64,000 nt of DNA from Comamonadaceae bacterium M7527 (GCA_021044545.1 CP087990.1:1054001-1118000); one strand, 5' to 3'. Positions 1 to 9,563 are shown, counted from the stretch's first letter. The notes: generated from the letters alone by a model not told the origin. A program made the numbers and translations.

Positions 1-201
1 TTGAGCCGATAACAACAAAGACGCCAACAGCACACCACCAACACCCAGAGTCGATGCTTTGGTAGGCGCATGCAGGCGCATGTAAAAGTCAGGCAACCTC
101 ACCAAGCCGATAGCACCTACCAACAAGAAAAAGGCCGCCATCAAAATCAGCGCAGCGGCCAGCCATTCAATCCAAACGGACATTGTCATCGTTGTCTCCA
201 T
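1..201 (-). CDS. mnhG: Na+(K+)/H+ antiporter subunit G (5' part only)
   Basis: Subunit G of a Mrp/Mnh/Pha-type multisubunit cation/proton antiporter in the inner membrane. Only the first 67 residues are in the window; the gene continues past the left edge. They show one hydrophobic segment (about residues 11-32) followed by RLPDFYMRLHAPTKASTLG, the most conserved stretch of MnhG/MrpG. The ATG overlaps the TGA of mnhF (TGATG), so the two are translationally coupled. It is the last gene of the mnhA-G order on the minus strand. Confidence 0.93.
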   Translation of the reverse strand, partial: METTMTMSVWIEWLAAALILMAAFFLLVGAIGLVRLPDFYMRLHAPTKASTLGVGGVLLASLLLSAQ

Positions 202-482
202 CATTCCACCACGTCACCACGGGTGATGTAGCGGGCCAAGGCAACCGTGCCCACAAAACCCAACAAGGCCACCAGCAAAGCCACCTCGAACAACAGGGCT
301 GTTTGCCACCTTAGTCCCAGCAAAACCACCAAGGCAACCACAGTCATGTAAAGCGTATCCAAGGCCAGAATGCGATCCGTTGTTTCCGGGCCCAGCCACA
401 AGCGGTAAGCACACAAAACCATGGCAATGGCAACCGCTACCGAGGCAATGTCTATGGCCCACATCAAAACAGGCGATGTCAT
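201..482 (-). CDS. mnhF: Na+(K+)/H+ antiporter subunit F
   Basis: A 93-residue integral membrane protein with three predicted transmembrane helices (about 8-28, 37-57, 63-85). The MrpF/MnhF pattern RLWLGPETTDRILALD lies after the first helix. Length is normal for the family. It starts in an ATGA overlap with mnhE and ends in a TGATG overlap with mnhG. MrpF is a small structural subunit of the antiporter complex. The identification rests on sequence and the canonical E-F-G order. Confidence 0.93.
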   Translation of the reverse strand: MTSPVLMWAIDIASVAVAIAMVLCAYRLWLGPETTDRILALDTLYMTVVALVVLLGLRWQTALLFEVALLVALLGFVGTVALARYITRGDVVE

Positions 483-1021
483 GCTGCACCTCCAACACTG
501 GCCTGGGTATGTACGTTCAAGGCTTTGAGTAAAGGCGCCTCGTAGCGCTGCTTCATGTCTTGCGCCATGGTCTGGGCGTCGTCACCGTTGAGCGCGTGCA
601 CCCAGATGACATGCTGCTCCTCATCAACAACACACGACACCGTGCCAGGTGTGGTGGTAATGATGCTGGCAAACAAGGCATTGACGCGCACATTCGACGA
701 CGCAAGCGGCACAGGTATCCAAAGCGGTGTGGGCTTGTCCATAGAGCCCAGAACCAATCGTGCAACCGCGATGTTGGACACCACAATGTCCCACAGCACC
801 ACCAAGGTCAATCGTATGGCGCTTGGCCAATGCAGTCGACTGGCCTGCGGCATAAAGCTGCCAATCAGCCTGGGTACGATCAGCGCAATCAGAGCGGCAG
901 ACAGCAGATGCACCAGTGCCAGACTGTGTGACAAGGCCAGCCAGCTGGCGCCCAACAACAAAGACATGACCGGGTGGTCAAACCAGCCAACGGCCCGGGC
1001 AGAGGTGTGTGTGTTACTCAT
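479..1021 (-). CDS. mnhE: Na+(K+)/H+ antiporter subunit E
   Basis: MnhE/MrpE-family membrane subunit of about 180 residues. Helices occupy the N-terminal 90 residues, followed by the family signature region with ITTTPGTVSCVVDEEQH. The start chosen is the ATG giving MSNTHTSAR, 2 bases beyond the mnhD stop; a TTG two codons upstream would overlap mnhD slightly. It overlaps mnhF by 4 bases. In this family E is needed for complex assembly and function. Confidence 0.92.
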   Translation of the reverse strand: MSNTHTSARAVGWFDHPVMSLLLGASWLALSHSLALVHLLSAALIALIVPRLIGSFMPQASRLHWPSAIRLTLVVLWDIVVSNIAVARLVLGSMDKPTPLWIPVPLASSNVRVNALFASIITTTPGTVSCVVDEEQHVIWVHALNGDDAQTMAQDMKQRYEAPLLKALNVHTQASVGGAA

Positions 1022-1023
1022 GA

Positions 1024-2628
1024 TCAACGCTCTCCGGTATAGGGACGCGTGCTGTCGCCTATGTCTCCAAGCACCGCACGCTGGTAGGCCGCGCGATCAG
1101 TCAGTTGCGCTGCTGTCGCATCGGTGTACTGCTTCACAGGCGAGGCCACTACAGCCAACAACACGGTCATCAGCATAAAGGCCCAAACAGACGACAACAT
1201 TTTGACGCTGGTACCCGCCGACGTATTGGCGTGCGCATCAGGCTGTACATGCCAAAACAAAATCACACCGGCGCGGGCCAAGCCCACCATACTCAAAAAG
1301 CCCACCAGCAGAATGACTGTCCACAGCCAAGGCTGCGCCTCTAAACCATGGCTGCTCTGCAGCATCATGAGCTTGCCCAAGAAACCAGGCAAAGGCGGCA
1401 GTCCAGCAGCAGAGGCTGCACCAAACAACATCATGAGACCCAGCAGAACAGGCTCTCTGACGGCATAGGCTGGCTGCAGCGCGTCACCGGTGTCACCTCG
1501 CTGTGCCGCCATGAGCTCAACCAGCAAAAACAAACCTGCGACTACTATCGTGCTGTGCAACGTGTAGTACAGCGCAGCGGACAAGGTCTCAGGCGTGAAC
1601 AAGCCCACGCCCGCCAAGATAGTGCCCACCGAGGACACCGTGAGATAAGCCACCAAGCGACTCATGCTATGGGCAGCCAAGGCACCGAGAACGCCCAGAA
1701 TACTGGTGCTCAGGGCCAGCGGCAAAATCCAGTCGGCGGCAGCCAGCGAAGCCTCACCTGCATCAACGCCAAACACAACCCAGTGGGTGCGAATAATGCT
1801 GTACACGCCCACCTTGGTCATGATGGCAAACAAAGCCGCCACGGGCGCGCTCGCTGCTGCATAGGTGCCTGGCAACCAGAAATAAAGCGGCACCAAGGCG
1901 GCCTTCAAGCCGAACACCACCAACAACAACAGGGCTGCAGCCTTGGCCAGCAAAGCCGAGTCGCCAGTCAACTGCGCCACGCGCAAAGCCATGTCCGACA
2001 TGTTGAGCGTGCCAGTGACCGCGTACAACATCGCCAAACCTATGAGAAACAAGCCAGACGCCGTCAGGTTCAGCACCACGTAATGCACGCCCATACGGAA
2101 ACGCTCTTTGCCCTGCCCGTGCAACAGCAACACATAGGATGCAATCAGCAAGACCTCAAAGAATACAAACAAGTTGAAGAAGTCACCCGTGAGGAATGCC
2201 CCGGCCAAGCCCATGAGCTGGAACTGGAACAGCGCATGAAAGTAACGGCCTCGGGCGTCCCAACCACCACTGGCGTACCACAGCACAGGCACCGCTACCA
2301 GGTAGGTGAGCAACACCATCAGGGCAGACAGATGGTCAATCACCAACACAATGCCAAACGGTGCTGGCCACTCGCCCAGGCGATACACCACCAGCTCACC
2401 TTGGCTGGCCCGCCAAACCATGGCCGCAGCCATGAGCAGACCCAGCAGTACAGACAGCAAGCCCACCAAACGGTGCCAGCGTATGCGCCCCGCGCCATGT
2501 GCGCCGCCTTGCGCGCTCATGCCACCTCTGTCGCCCAGCAGCAAAATAACCACAGCGGTGAACGAAGGCAACAACACAGACAACACGGGCATATGCTGCC
2601 ACCACAAAGCCATTAAAGCGTTCATCAT
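1024..2628 (-). CDS. mnhD: Na+(K+)/H+ antiporter subunit D (NuoN/NuoM-like)
   Basis: A 534-residue polytopic membrane protein of the proton-translocating NADH dehydrogenase/antiporter fold, about 14 helices. Typical pieces include the FFNLFVFFEVLLIASYVLL segment with the conserved membrane Glu, a GLKAALVPLYFWLPGTYAAA loop and a conserved Lys in TKVGVYSIIR. These match MrpD rather than MrpA. Starts ATG ATG in an ATGA overlap with mnhC. With MnhA it forms the ion-translocating core. Confidence 0.94.
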   Translation of the reverse strand: MMNALMALWWQHMPVLSVLLPSFTAVVILLLGDRGGMSAQGGAHGAGRIRWHRLVGLLSVLLGLLMAAAMVWRASQGELVVYRLGEWPAPFGIVLVIDHLSALMVLLTYLVAVPVLWYASGGWDARGRYFHALFQFQLMGLAGAFLTGDFFNLFVFFEVLLIASYVLLLHGQGKERFRMGVHYVVLNLTASGLFLIGLAMLYAVTGTLNMSDMALRVAQLTGDSALLAKAAALLLLVVFGLKAALVPLYFWLPGTYAAASAPVAALFAIMTKVGVYSIIRTHWVVFGVDAGEASLAAADWILPLALSTSILGVLGALAAHSMSRLVAYLTVSSVGTILAGVGLFTPETLSAALYYTLHSTIVVAGLFLLVELMAAQRGDTGDALQPAYAVREPVLLGLMMLFGAASAAGLPPLPGFLGKLMMLQSSHGLEAQPWLWTVILLVGFLSMVGLARAGVILFWHVQPDAHANTSAGTSVKMLSSVWAFMLMTVLLAVVASPVKQYTDATAAQLTDRAAYQRAVLGDIGDSTRPYTGER

Positions 2629-2978
2629 GCGCGCTCCTGGCTGGCTAAGGGTTCGTGACCATCGATATGGTCTGTCCCGCTCTCGTGGCGGCTTCGCAGC
2701 GCCAGCTCAATCACGAAACCGGTAGTTGCAAAGCCAATCACAATGGCCGTCAGCACCAGCGCTTGTGGCAACGGGTCGGCAACCAGGCCCTCCCCCACCA
2801 ATATGGGTTCGGCGTTGCTCCACAAACGGCCCATCACAAAAATAAACACATTAACGGCATAGCCAATCAAGGTCAGACCCAAGACCACTGGGTAAGTCCG
2901 CCCGCGAAGCAGCAAGTACACACCCGCGGCCGTAACCACACCCAGGCCGCTGGCCAACAATGCTTCCATGCTGATCAT
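2625..2978 (-). CDS. mnhC: Na+(K+)/H+ antiporter subunit C (NuoK-like)
   Basis: A 117-residue three-helix NuoK/MrpC-family subunit. The conserved RTYPVVLGLTLIGYAVNVFI stretch (about residues 27-46) and the following DPLPQALVLTAIVIGFA are diagnostic. ATGA overlaps at both ends (with mnhA upstream and mnhD downstream) show tight coupling in the operon. Confidence 0.94.
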   Translation of the reverse strand: MISMEALLASGLGVVTAAGVYLLLRGRTYPVVLGLTLIGYAVNVFIFVMGRLWSNAEPILVGEGLVADPLPQALVLTAIVIGFATTGFVIELALRSRHESGTDHIDGHEPLASQERA

Positions 2979-5809
2979 GCAGCACCTCCTGTTTCAGGGG
3001 CAGGGCCAGTAGCGGCCTGTCGCGACGCTGAGCCCAAGACGCTTAGCGTCAACAACGTTGCCCCCACTACAGTGAGGTACACACCCAAATCAAATACCGC
3101 GGCCGACGCAAACGGCAACTCGCCCAACACACCCACAACAGGATGGCCATGAGCGCTTGTCAAGAAAGGCCTGCCGAAGAGGAAGGCGGCCACACCTGTG
3201 AGACCGGCAATACCCAAACCAGCGCCAATGCACTGAACAAAGCGACGACCGGATTGGGCATGCAACAGCATCTCAGCACGCGCCTGCCCCATTGATACAA
3301 ATTGAAGTACCAAAGCCACCGCTGTAATCAAGCCTGCAATAAAGCCGCCGCCTGGCAAGTTGTGACCACGCATGAAGATGTAGATGGAGAAGACCAAAGC
3401 CAATGGCAGCACCACAGAGGCAGCCACGCGCAGCATCAAGGGCTGAGACGCAAATGTCCAAGGCTGGCCTGAACCATCCACGGCCTCTCGGCGGATACGC
3501 ATGCCATCCATCAAAGCCAGCACGCCCAACGCTGCCACACCAAGCACAGTAATTTCACCCCAGGTGTCAAAACCGCGGAAGTCCACCAGGATCACGTTTA
3601 CAGCGTTGGTGCCGCCGCCCTTTGGCAGCGCCTGCTCCAGGAAATACCACGAAATACTGTCGTGGTCGCGCGTCATGAATACCCAGGCCAGCCAAGCCAT
3701 ACCTGCGCCCGCAGCCACGGCCAACGTGGCGTCACGCGTCTTGCGCAGGCGGGTCGACTCGCGCGGCGAGGTCTGTGGCAGCAATGCCAACCCCATCAGC
3801 AACAACACGGTGGACACAACCTCCACAGACAGCTGGGTAAGCGCCAAATCGGGAGCCGAAAGCGCAACAAACGCCAGTGAGACCACCAAACCAACCAGCC
3901 CCACCAACACCACGCTGCGAAAGCGTTGGTGGTGCCCCTGTACCAAAACCGCGCAGGTCGCCAACAACAACAGCCACACCACCACGGCCAAGGCGTTGGC
4001 CGGCATGAGGGCACGCTCGCCGGCGCCCATGCCGCTGCCCCATAGCGCAGCGCCAGCAACCACTACGGCAGCGCCTACCGTTAAGGCCAGGTAGCGTTGC
4101 AATGAGCTGTTTTCAAGCTGCTGGGTCAGGCGGCCTGCCCCAGCAAACACGCTGTTGATCACAGACTCGAAAATATCCCGGCCTTTGGCCTTGCCAAACC
4201 ATGCCTCTGAGCTGATGCCATGCAAGCGCTTGCCCTGTGCCAGGGTGCGGTACAGCAACACACCCACGACCAACGCCACGGCACTCATGAGCAGCGGCAG
4301 GTTAAAACCGTGCCACAACGACAGGTGGTAGTCGGGCAATGGCTGGCCTGTTAAAGCAGTGGCCGCAACGTGCACCAATGGCCCAAAGGTCGCCGCTGGA
4401 AACAAGCCCACCAACACGCACAGAATCACCAAGCCAATGGTGGGCAACTTCATACCCAGTGGTGGCTCGTGCGGATGCTTGTTCTCCACATCACCCAACT
4501 CGCCATTGAAGTAGGTATCGTGCACCATACGCAATGAGTAGGCCACGCTGAATACGCCTGCCAGGGTGACCATTGCAGGCACCACCCAAGCCCATATGCC
4601 TTGCGTGCCGTTAACCGCTTCGGTGAAAAACATTTCTTTTGACAAGAAGCCATTGGTCAATGGCACACCCGCCATGGAAGCAGCTGCCACCATGGTCAGC
4701 GTCGCAGTGAACGGCATGAAAGACCACAAGCCACCCAACTGGCGCATGTCGCGCGAGTGCGTTTCGTGGTCAACGATGCCGGCGATCATGAACAAAGACG
4801 CCTTGAAAGTGGCGTGGTTCAGCACGTGGAAAACCGCAGCCACTGAAGCCAGGGGTGAGCCTATGCCCACCAAAAAAGTGATGAGGCCCAAGTGACTGAC
4901 AGTGGAGTACGCCAGCAGTCCTTTCAAGTCGTGCTTGAAGATGGCGATAAACGCGGCGAACACCACCGTGATCAAACCTGCACCGCTGACCAAGCCTTCA
5001 AACCAGCCCGATCCGGCCAAAATGGGATACAAGCGCATCAGCAAGAAGACGCCCGCTTTGACCATGGTGGCCGAGTGCAAGTAAGCCGACACCGGCGTGG
5101 GTGCAGCCATGGCGTCTGGCAGCCAAAAATGGAATGGGAACTGCGCGCTTTTGGTGAAGGCCCCCACCAAAATCAGCAACAGCGCCGGTACAAACATGGG
5201 GTCTGCCTGAATGAGTGCGGCCCGTGTGGCCAACACACTGATTTCGTAGCTGCCGCCAATTTGACCCAGCAACACGAAGCCACCAAGCATTGCCAAACCG
5301 CCGCCGCCAGTGACGGCAAGGGCTTGGCGGGCACCGGCGCGCGCATCTGGCCTGTGCCCCCAGTAGCCCACCAGCAAGAAGGAGGAGATGCTGGTCAACT
5401 CCCAAAATACCACCATCACCAACAAGTTATCGGACAGCACAATGCCCAGCATGGCGGACATGAACAGCATCATGAGGCTGTAAAACTTGGGCGCAGAATC
5501 TGCCGATGCCAGGTAATAGGCCGCGTACAAAACAATGCACAAGCCTATGAACAAAATCAGGCCTGCGAACATCAGCGACAAACCGTCCAGGCGAAAGCTA
5601 ATGTCCAGGCCCAGGGACGGCACCCAGCTCCAGTGCTCCATGACCGGCATGCCAGCCAACACCTCCGGCGCATGAGACACCAAAATACCCAAACTGGCTG
5701 CGGTAATGACACCCGCAAGACCGGCGGTCACGCCGCGGCTGTAAGAGCCGCTCATAGCGGTCAATACGGTGCCAAACAACAAGGGCAATAAGACAACAAG
5801 CAACAACAC
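2975..5809 (-). CDS. mnhA: Na+(K+)/H+ antiporter fused subunit A/B
   Basis: About 944 residues combining MrpA and MrpB, the arrangement of group 2 (Pha-type) antiporters. The A part holds the NuoL-like core with FWELTSISSFLLVGYWGHR, HSATMVKAGVFLLMRLYP and LLAYSTVSHLGLITFL. The C-terminal ~150 residues form the MnhB domain with MRGHNLPGGGFIAGLI. The longest reading frame begins at 5899 with a poorly conserved lead that overlaps rmuC by 41 bases. I prefer the GTG at 5809, which follows an AAAGGG ribosome binding site at 6-base spacing and begins directly in the first hydrophobic helix. No separate mnhB gene exists nearby, consistent with the fusion. Confidence 0.9.
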   Translation of the reverse strand: MLLLVVLLPLLFGTVLTAMSGSYSRGVTAGLAGVITAASLGILVSHAPEVLAGMPVMEHWSWVPSLGLDISFRLDGLSLMFAGLILFIGLCIVLYAAYYLASADSAPKFYSLMMLFMSAMLGIVLSDNLLVMVVFWELTSISSFLLVGYWGHRPDARAGARQALAVTGGGGLAMLGGFVLLGQIGGSYEISVLATRAALIQADPMFVPALLLILVGAFTKSAQFPFHFWLPDAMAAPTPVSAYLHSATMVKAGVFLLMRLYPILAGSGWFEGLVSGAGLITVVFAAFIAIFKHDLKGLLAYSTVSHLGLITFLVGIGSPLASVAAVFHVLNHATFKASLFMIAGIVDHETHSRDMRQLGGLWSFMPFTATLTMVAAASMAGVPLTNGFLSKEMFFTEAVNGTQGIWAWVVPAMVTLAGVFSVAYSLRMVHDTYFNGELGDVENKHPHEPPLGMKLPTIGLVILCVLVGLFPAATFGPLVHVAATALTGQPLPDYHLSLWHGFNLPLLMSAVALVVGVLLYRTLAQGKRLHGISSEAWFGKAKGRDIFESVINSVFAGAGRLTQQLENSSLQRYLALTVGAAVVVAGAALWGSGMGAGERALMPANALAVVVWLLLLATCAVLVQGHHQRFRSVVLVGLVGLVVSLAFVALSAPDLALTQLSVEVVSTVLLLMGLALLPQTSPRESTRLRKTRDATLAVAAGAGMAWLAWVFMTRDHDSISWYFLEQALPKGGGTNAVNVILVDFRGFDTWGEITVLGVAALGVLALMDGMRIRREAVDGSGQPWTFASQPLMLRVAASVVLPLALVFSIYIFMRGHNLPGGGFIAGLITAVALVLQFVSMGQARAEMLLHAQSGRRFVQCIGAGLGIAGLTGVAAFLFGRPFLTSAHGHPVVGVLGELPFASAAVFDLGVYLTVVGATLLTLSVLGSASRQAATGPAPETGGAA

Positions 5810-5815
5810 GGCTGA

Positions 5816-5839
5816 CCCTTTCAAACTGGCGGGATTATA
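5816..5839 (-). promoter_or_regulatory. Possible -10 element and Shine-Dalgarno for mnhA
   Basis: On the minus strand a perfect TATAAT (5839-5834) lies just after the rmuC stop, and AAAGGG (5821-5816) sits 6 bases before the GTG chosen as the mnhA start. No convincing -35 hexamer is at the right distance, so promoter activity is a guess. The ribosome binding site is what decides the start. Confidence 0.4.
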
Positions 5840-5858
5840 GACGCGCGGTGTTAGTCCC

Positions 5859-7283
5859 CTATTTGCTAGGGACACCTCGCAAGGCTTCGTCCGCGCCATC
5901 GGCAGGCAATAGCGTCTGGGCTTGTTCGTTGGTTAGTGCGTCCACAGAACGCAAGGCTCGGTGCATGGCTCGGCTTCGCACTTCAGCACCCTCCAAACTG
6001 TTCAGCACGGTTTGCGTTTGGGACTTCACCTTGGTCAACACATCACCGAACTTGCCAAATTCAGTTTTGACAGCGCCCAACACTTGCCACACTTCGCTTG
6101 AGCGCTTCTCAAGCGCCAGCGTGCGAAAACCCATTTGTAGCGAGTTGAGCATGGCCATCAGCGTGGTGGGACCAACCAACGTCACGCGGTGCTCACGCTG
6201 CAGCAGCTCAAGCAAGCCTGGCACGCGCAACACTTCAGCGTACAAGCTCTCAGTGGGCAAAAACATGATGGCGAAATCGGTGGTGTAAGGCGGCTCAATA
6301 TACTTTTCGCTCATGGATTTGGCCTCGGCTTTGATGCGCGCGGTCAATCCTTTGGTGGCCTCGGTCACCGCAGCCGGGTTGGCCTGCTCTTGCGCCTCCA
6401 ACAAGCGCTCGTAGTCTTCTGTTGGGAACTTGGCATCAACGGGCAACCAAACAGGCGTGCCATCATCGCTTCGCCCGGGCATTCGAATCGCAAAGTCAAC
6501 ATGATTGCGGCTGCCAGGCTTGGTCATCACCTGCTCGGCGTATTGGTCTGGCGCCATGACTTGCTCTAACAGGGACTTCAATTGCGCCTCACCAAACAGG
6601 CCCCTGTTTTTAACGTTGGACAGCAGGTGCTTTAAATCACCAACCCCTTGGGCCAACACTTGCATCTCACCCAGTCCTTTGTGGACTTGCTCCAGGCGAT
6701 CCGCCACTTGCTTGAAGCTCTCGCCCAAGCGTTGGTGCAGTGTGGCTTGCAGCTTTTCATCCACCACTGCGCGCATTTCATCCAGCTTGGCTGCGTTGCC
6801 CGTTTGCAGTTGGGTCAGCTGCGTATCCAATGCGGTGCGCACCTCACCCAAGCGCCTGATGTTGGCCTCACTCATGGCATTGAGGTTGTTGGTGAGGGTG
6901 TCGCTGATGTGCACTTGCAAGCTGCTGAGTTGCTGTGCAAACGCATCCATTTGTGCGTTTTGAGTGCGGGTGGCTTGTGCGATTTGCGCCAGCAATGTGC
7001 TTTGAAACTGCACCAATGTCTGCGACAACTCACTGCGTGCTTGGCGAGCGCTGTCAGCCACCTCCTGACGCATGTTGCGCTCAAGGCTGGCCACTTGTGC
7101 CGCCACTGTGGCACTGGCCTGTGTTTGTGCGTTGTGGGCATTGTCAGCCAACTGCAGCAGCGCGTCAGTTTGACGCTGCACGCCGCGCAACCTGAGCCAC
7201 AGCAACAAGCCCACAATCAAAGCCACTATGGCGGCTACGCCGCCCCATAGCGCCACAAGCGCAAGCGTGTTGTCGCCGCTCAC
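5859..7283 (-). CDS. rmuC: DNA recombination protein RmuC
   Basis: A 474-residue RmuC-family protein. One N-terminal membrane anchor (about residues 8-29) is followed by a long Gln/Ala-rich coiled coil (to about 200) and the C-terminal RmuC domain with VWLPVDAKFPTEDYERLLEA and YTTDFAIMFLPTESLYAEVL. RmuC limits inversions and is thought to carry a nuclease-like fold. Start is GTG, in a GTGA overlap with the upstream dehydrogenase gene, so the two are probably co-transcribed. Confidence 0.95.
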   Translation of the reverse strand: MSGDNTLALVALWGGVAAIVALIVGLLLWLRLRGVQRQTDALLQLADNAHNAQTQASATVAAQVASLERNMRQEVADSARQARSELSQTLVQFQSTLLAQIAQATRTQNAQMDAFAQQLSSLQVHISDTLTNNLNAMSEANIRRLGEVRTALDTQLTQLQTGNAAKLDEMRAVVDEKLQATLHQRLGESFKQVADRLEQVHKGLGEMQVLAQGVGDLKHLLSNVKNRGLFGEAQLKSLLEQVMAPDQYAEQVMTKPGSRNHVDFAIRMPGRSDDGTPVWLPVDAKFPTEDYERLLEAQEQANPAAVTEATKGLTARIKAEAKSMSEKYIEPPYTTDFAIMFLPTESLYAEVLRVPGLLELLQREHRVTLVGPTTLMAMLNSLQMGFRTLALEKRSSEVWQVLGAVKTEFGKFGDVLTKVKSQTQTVLNSLEGAEVRSRAMHRALRSVDALTNEQAQTLLPADGADEALRGVPSK

Positions 7284-8257
7284 GCAGCCACCTCGTTAAG
7301 CGGTGTCAAGGCTTTACCGGTTGTGTAAAACGCGATGAGGTTGTCAGCCGCCAGGTTGGCCATGGCCAAGCGCGTGGCACGGCTGGCACTTGCAATATGC
7401 GGCGTGAGCACCACGTTGCTCAACGCTGTCAAACCCGGGTTAACAAAGGGCTCGCCCTCAAACACATCCAAACCTGCAGCGGCCAAACGGCCACTCCTTA
7501 ACGCATCAATCAGCGCAACTTCGTCGACCACGCCACCACGGGCAATGTTGATGAGCGTCGCATGCGCAGGCATCAGCGCCAACTGAGCCGCACCCACAAT
7601 GTGATGCGTTTGCGCTGAGTAAGGCACAACCACCATGATGTGGTCGTTGTTGGCAAACAAGTCTTCTTGGCTCATGTAACTGGCACCACAAGAATGCTCT
7701 TGCTCACGCGACAGCGGCGTGCGGTTGTGGTAACTCACCGTCATGTTGAAACCGTTGGCCGCACGCTTGGCGATGGCCTGGCCAATACGCCCCATGCCCA
7801 AAATGCCCAAGCGCGAACCAAATACATCGCTGCCCATAAACATGTCGTAGGCCCATTTGTCCCAGTGGCCTGCGCGCAAAAAATGCTCGCTCTCTGTCAG
7901 GCGCCTGGCAGTGGCCATGAGCAGGGCAAAACCAAAGTCGGCAGTGGTCTCGGTTAGCACGTCTGGCGTGTTGCTGCACTGCACGCCAGCAGCGGTCAGT
8001 GCCGGTACGTCAAAGTTGTTAAAGCCAACGGCCATATTGGCCACCATGCGCAGGCTTGGCGCGCTGCGCAGCAAGCTGGCATCTACACGCTCGCTGCCTG
8101 TGGTGAGCAGGCCCCACTGACCTGCAGCCAAGGTGGCCAAGGCTTGGGGGCTGAAAACGTCATCTGACTGGTTGTCCACCACATCAAAATGCTCACGCAG
8201 TTTGACCAACACTTCTGGAAATATGGCGCGCGCCACCAACAGGCTGGGTTTGGTCAC
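7280..8257 (-). CDS. D-2-hydroxyacid dehydrogenase (glyoxylate/hydroxypyruvate reductase type)
   Basis: A 325-residue NAD(P)-dependent D-isomer 2-hydroxyacid dehydrogenase. The Rossmann motif GILGMGRIGQ is at 151-160. The catalytic set is visible as Arg240 (INIARGGVVDE), Glu269 (DVFEGEP) and His287 (LTPHIAS). It resembles GhrB-type reductases that reduce glyoxylate or hydroxypyruvate; exact substrate is not determinable. Start GTG at 8257, 3 bases after the upstream nitroreductase stop. Confidence 0.93.
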   Translation of the reverse strand: MTKPSLLVARAIFPEVLVKLREHFDVVDNQSDDVFSPQALATLAAGQWGLLTTGSERVDASLLRSAPSLRMVANMAVGFNNFDVPALTAAGVQCSNTPDVLTETTADFGFALLMATARRLTESEHFLRAGHWDKWAYDMFMGSDVFGSRLGILGMGRIGQAIAKRAANGFNMTVSYHNRTPLSREQEHSCGASYMSQEDLFANNDHIMVVVPYSAQTHHIVGAAQLALMPAHATLINIARGGVVDEVALIDALRSGRLAAAGLDVFEGEPFVNPGLTALSNVVLTPHIASASRATRLAMANLAADNLIAFYTTGKALTPLNEVAA

Positions 8258-8260
8258 GGC

Positions 8261-9010
8261 TTACTCCAACCAGGTGGTAAACGACTGCGCGGACTCGCGC
8301 GGTGTGTAAAACGTGTTCACGGTAGCCGCCTCGTCTATATAGCCCAGGGCCATGCCGCACACCATCATTTCGTTGTCGCCTGCACCTATGTGCGGCAAGA
8401 TGATGCTGGCAAAGCCATTCCAAGCGGCTTGTGGGCAAGTGTGCAGGCCGTGCGCTCTGGCGGCCAACATCACGTTTTGCAAAAACATCCCGTAGTCCAA
8501 CAAAGAGCCACGGCCCATCACTTTGTCTACCGTAAACATCAGGCCTACAGGTGCATCAAAAAACTTGTAGTTACGCTGGTGCTGGGCGTGCATGGCGTCT
8601 TTGTCGCCCTTGGTAATGCCCAGCAAGCCATAAAGACTCCAGCCATTTTCGCGGCGGCGGTCAATAAAAGGGCTCACCCACTCGGTGGGGTAGTAGTCAT
8701 ATGCCTCTTTGTACTGCGCGGCCAGACTTGGGTCTGCACGCACAGCATCGTGGGCGGCGCACACCTTACTCACCAGGCCATCGCGCGATGCGCCTTGCAG
8801 CACATAGGTTTTCCAGGGCTGGGTGTTGGTTCCAGACGGCGAGCGCGCCGCCAGCTCCAAAATGTCGGCAATGGTTTGCTGGCTCACTGCTTGCTGCGTA
8901 AAAGCGCGCATGGACACGCGGCTGCGAATGGCGTGCTCAACGGTGTCGCTGGCCTTGTTGAGGGGCGGCGGTGCTGCCAGTGTGGGTTGGGTTGTGTGTT
9001 GTTGGCTCAT
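8261..9010 (-). CDS. Nitroreductase family protein
   Basis: FMN-dependent nitroreductase fold of about 249 residues. Near the N terminus are AIRSRVSMRAF and LELAARSPSGTNTQPWKTYV, the FMN phosphate-binding and dimer segments of the family. The longest frame extends to 9112, but the ATG at 9010 overlaps the stop of the thioesterase gene (ATGA) and starts at the expected place. Substrate unknown; relatives reduce nitroaromatics or quinones with NAD(P)H. Confidence 0.9.
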   Translation of the reverse strand: MSQQHTTQPTLAAPPPLNKASDTVEHAIRSRVSMRAFTQQAVSQQTIADILELAARSPSGTNTQPWKTYVLQGASRDGLVSKVCAAHDAVRADPSLAAQYKEAYDYYPTEWVSPFIDRRRENGWSLYGLLGITKGDKDAMHAQHQRNYKFFDAPVGLMFTVDKVMGRGSLLDYGMFLQNVMLAARAHGLHTCPQAAWNGFASIILPHIGAGDNEMMVCGMALGYIDEAATVNTFYTPRESAQSFTTWLE

Positions 9011-9483
9011 TGCGCTGTCTCCAAAAGTTGCAGTAATTGTGTGGGCAGTGAGGTGGGGCGGCGGCTGTCGCGATCGACATAAACGTGCACAAACTCGCCC
9101 CAAGCGGCGCATTGTGTGTCGTTCTGTGCAAACAAGGCCACTTGGTAGCGCACGCTGCTGCTACCTGTATGCAACACCCGTATACCGGCGGTTACAGGCT
9201 GCGGGAAGGCAATGGGCGCGAAGTAGTGGCACAAGGTGTGCACCACCAAACCAATCACCTCGCCCTTTTGTATGTCCAGTGCGCCGCCCTCTATCAGCCA
9301 GCTGTTGACAGCGGTGTCAAACCAGCTGTAATAAACGACGTTGTTCACATGGCCATACACGTCATTGTCTGCCCAGCGTGTTTGTATTGGCCTGAACATC
9401 TTGAAGGCGTCGCGCGCCACAGCTTGCACACGGGTGCTGGTTTTGGTCGCCTTTACTGGGGGGGTATCAGAGTGGTTAGCCAT
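9007..9483 (-). CDS. Acyl-CoA thioesterase, 4HBT/YbgC-like hot-dog fold
   Basis: About 158 residues with the 4-hydroxybenzoyl-CoA thioesterase signature TRWADNDVYGHVNNVVYYSWFD, including the catalytic Asp and the downstream HVNN. An in-frame ATG at 9540 would add 19 residues of poor quality; ATG 9483 (MANHSD) is more likely. It overlaps the nitroreductase gene by 4 bases, so both are in one transcript. Substrate unknown. Confidence 0.88.
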   Translation of the reverse strand: MANHSDTPPVKATKTSTRVQAVARDAFKMFRPIQTRWADNDVYGHVNNVVYYSWFDTAVNSWLIEGGALDIQKGEVIGLVVHTLCHYFAPIAFPQPVTAGIRVLHTGSSSVRYQVALFAQNDTQCAAWGEFVHVYVDRDSRRPTSLPTQLLQLLETAQ

Positions 9484-9563
9484 CAGGCCATTATGGCAAT
9501 GTCTTATGCTGGGCCGCGTACCCAGAGAGACTTCAGACATAGGTCAGCAGCACTGTGCATCCG

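Noticed and set aside
1348..2616. Long plus-strand frame (422 codons) opposite mnhD, and a similar one at 4892-5791 opposite mnhA
   Set aside because: Gln/His-rich translations with no family features; they are the antisense image of well-conserved antiporter genes.
5842..5872. GTCCCTA/TAGGGGAC hairpin at the end of rmuC
   Set aside because: Stem is imperfect, it overlaps the rmuC stop codon and has no T-run, so I do not call it a terminator.
5810..5899. N-terminal extension of mnhA to ATG-like start at 5899
   Set aside because: It would overlap rmuC by 41 bases and adds non-hydrophobic residues absent from the family; GTG 5809 has a proper ribosome binding site.
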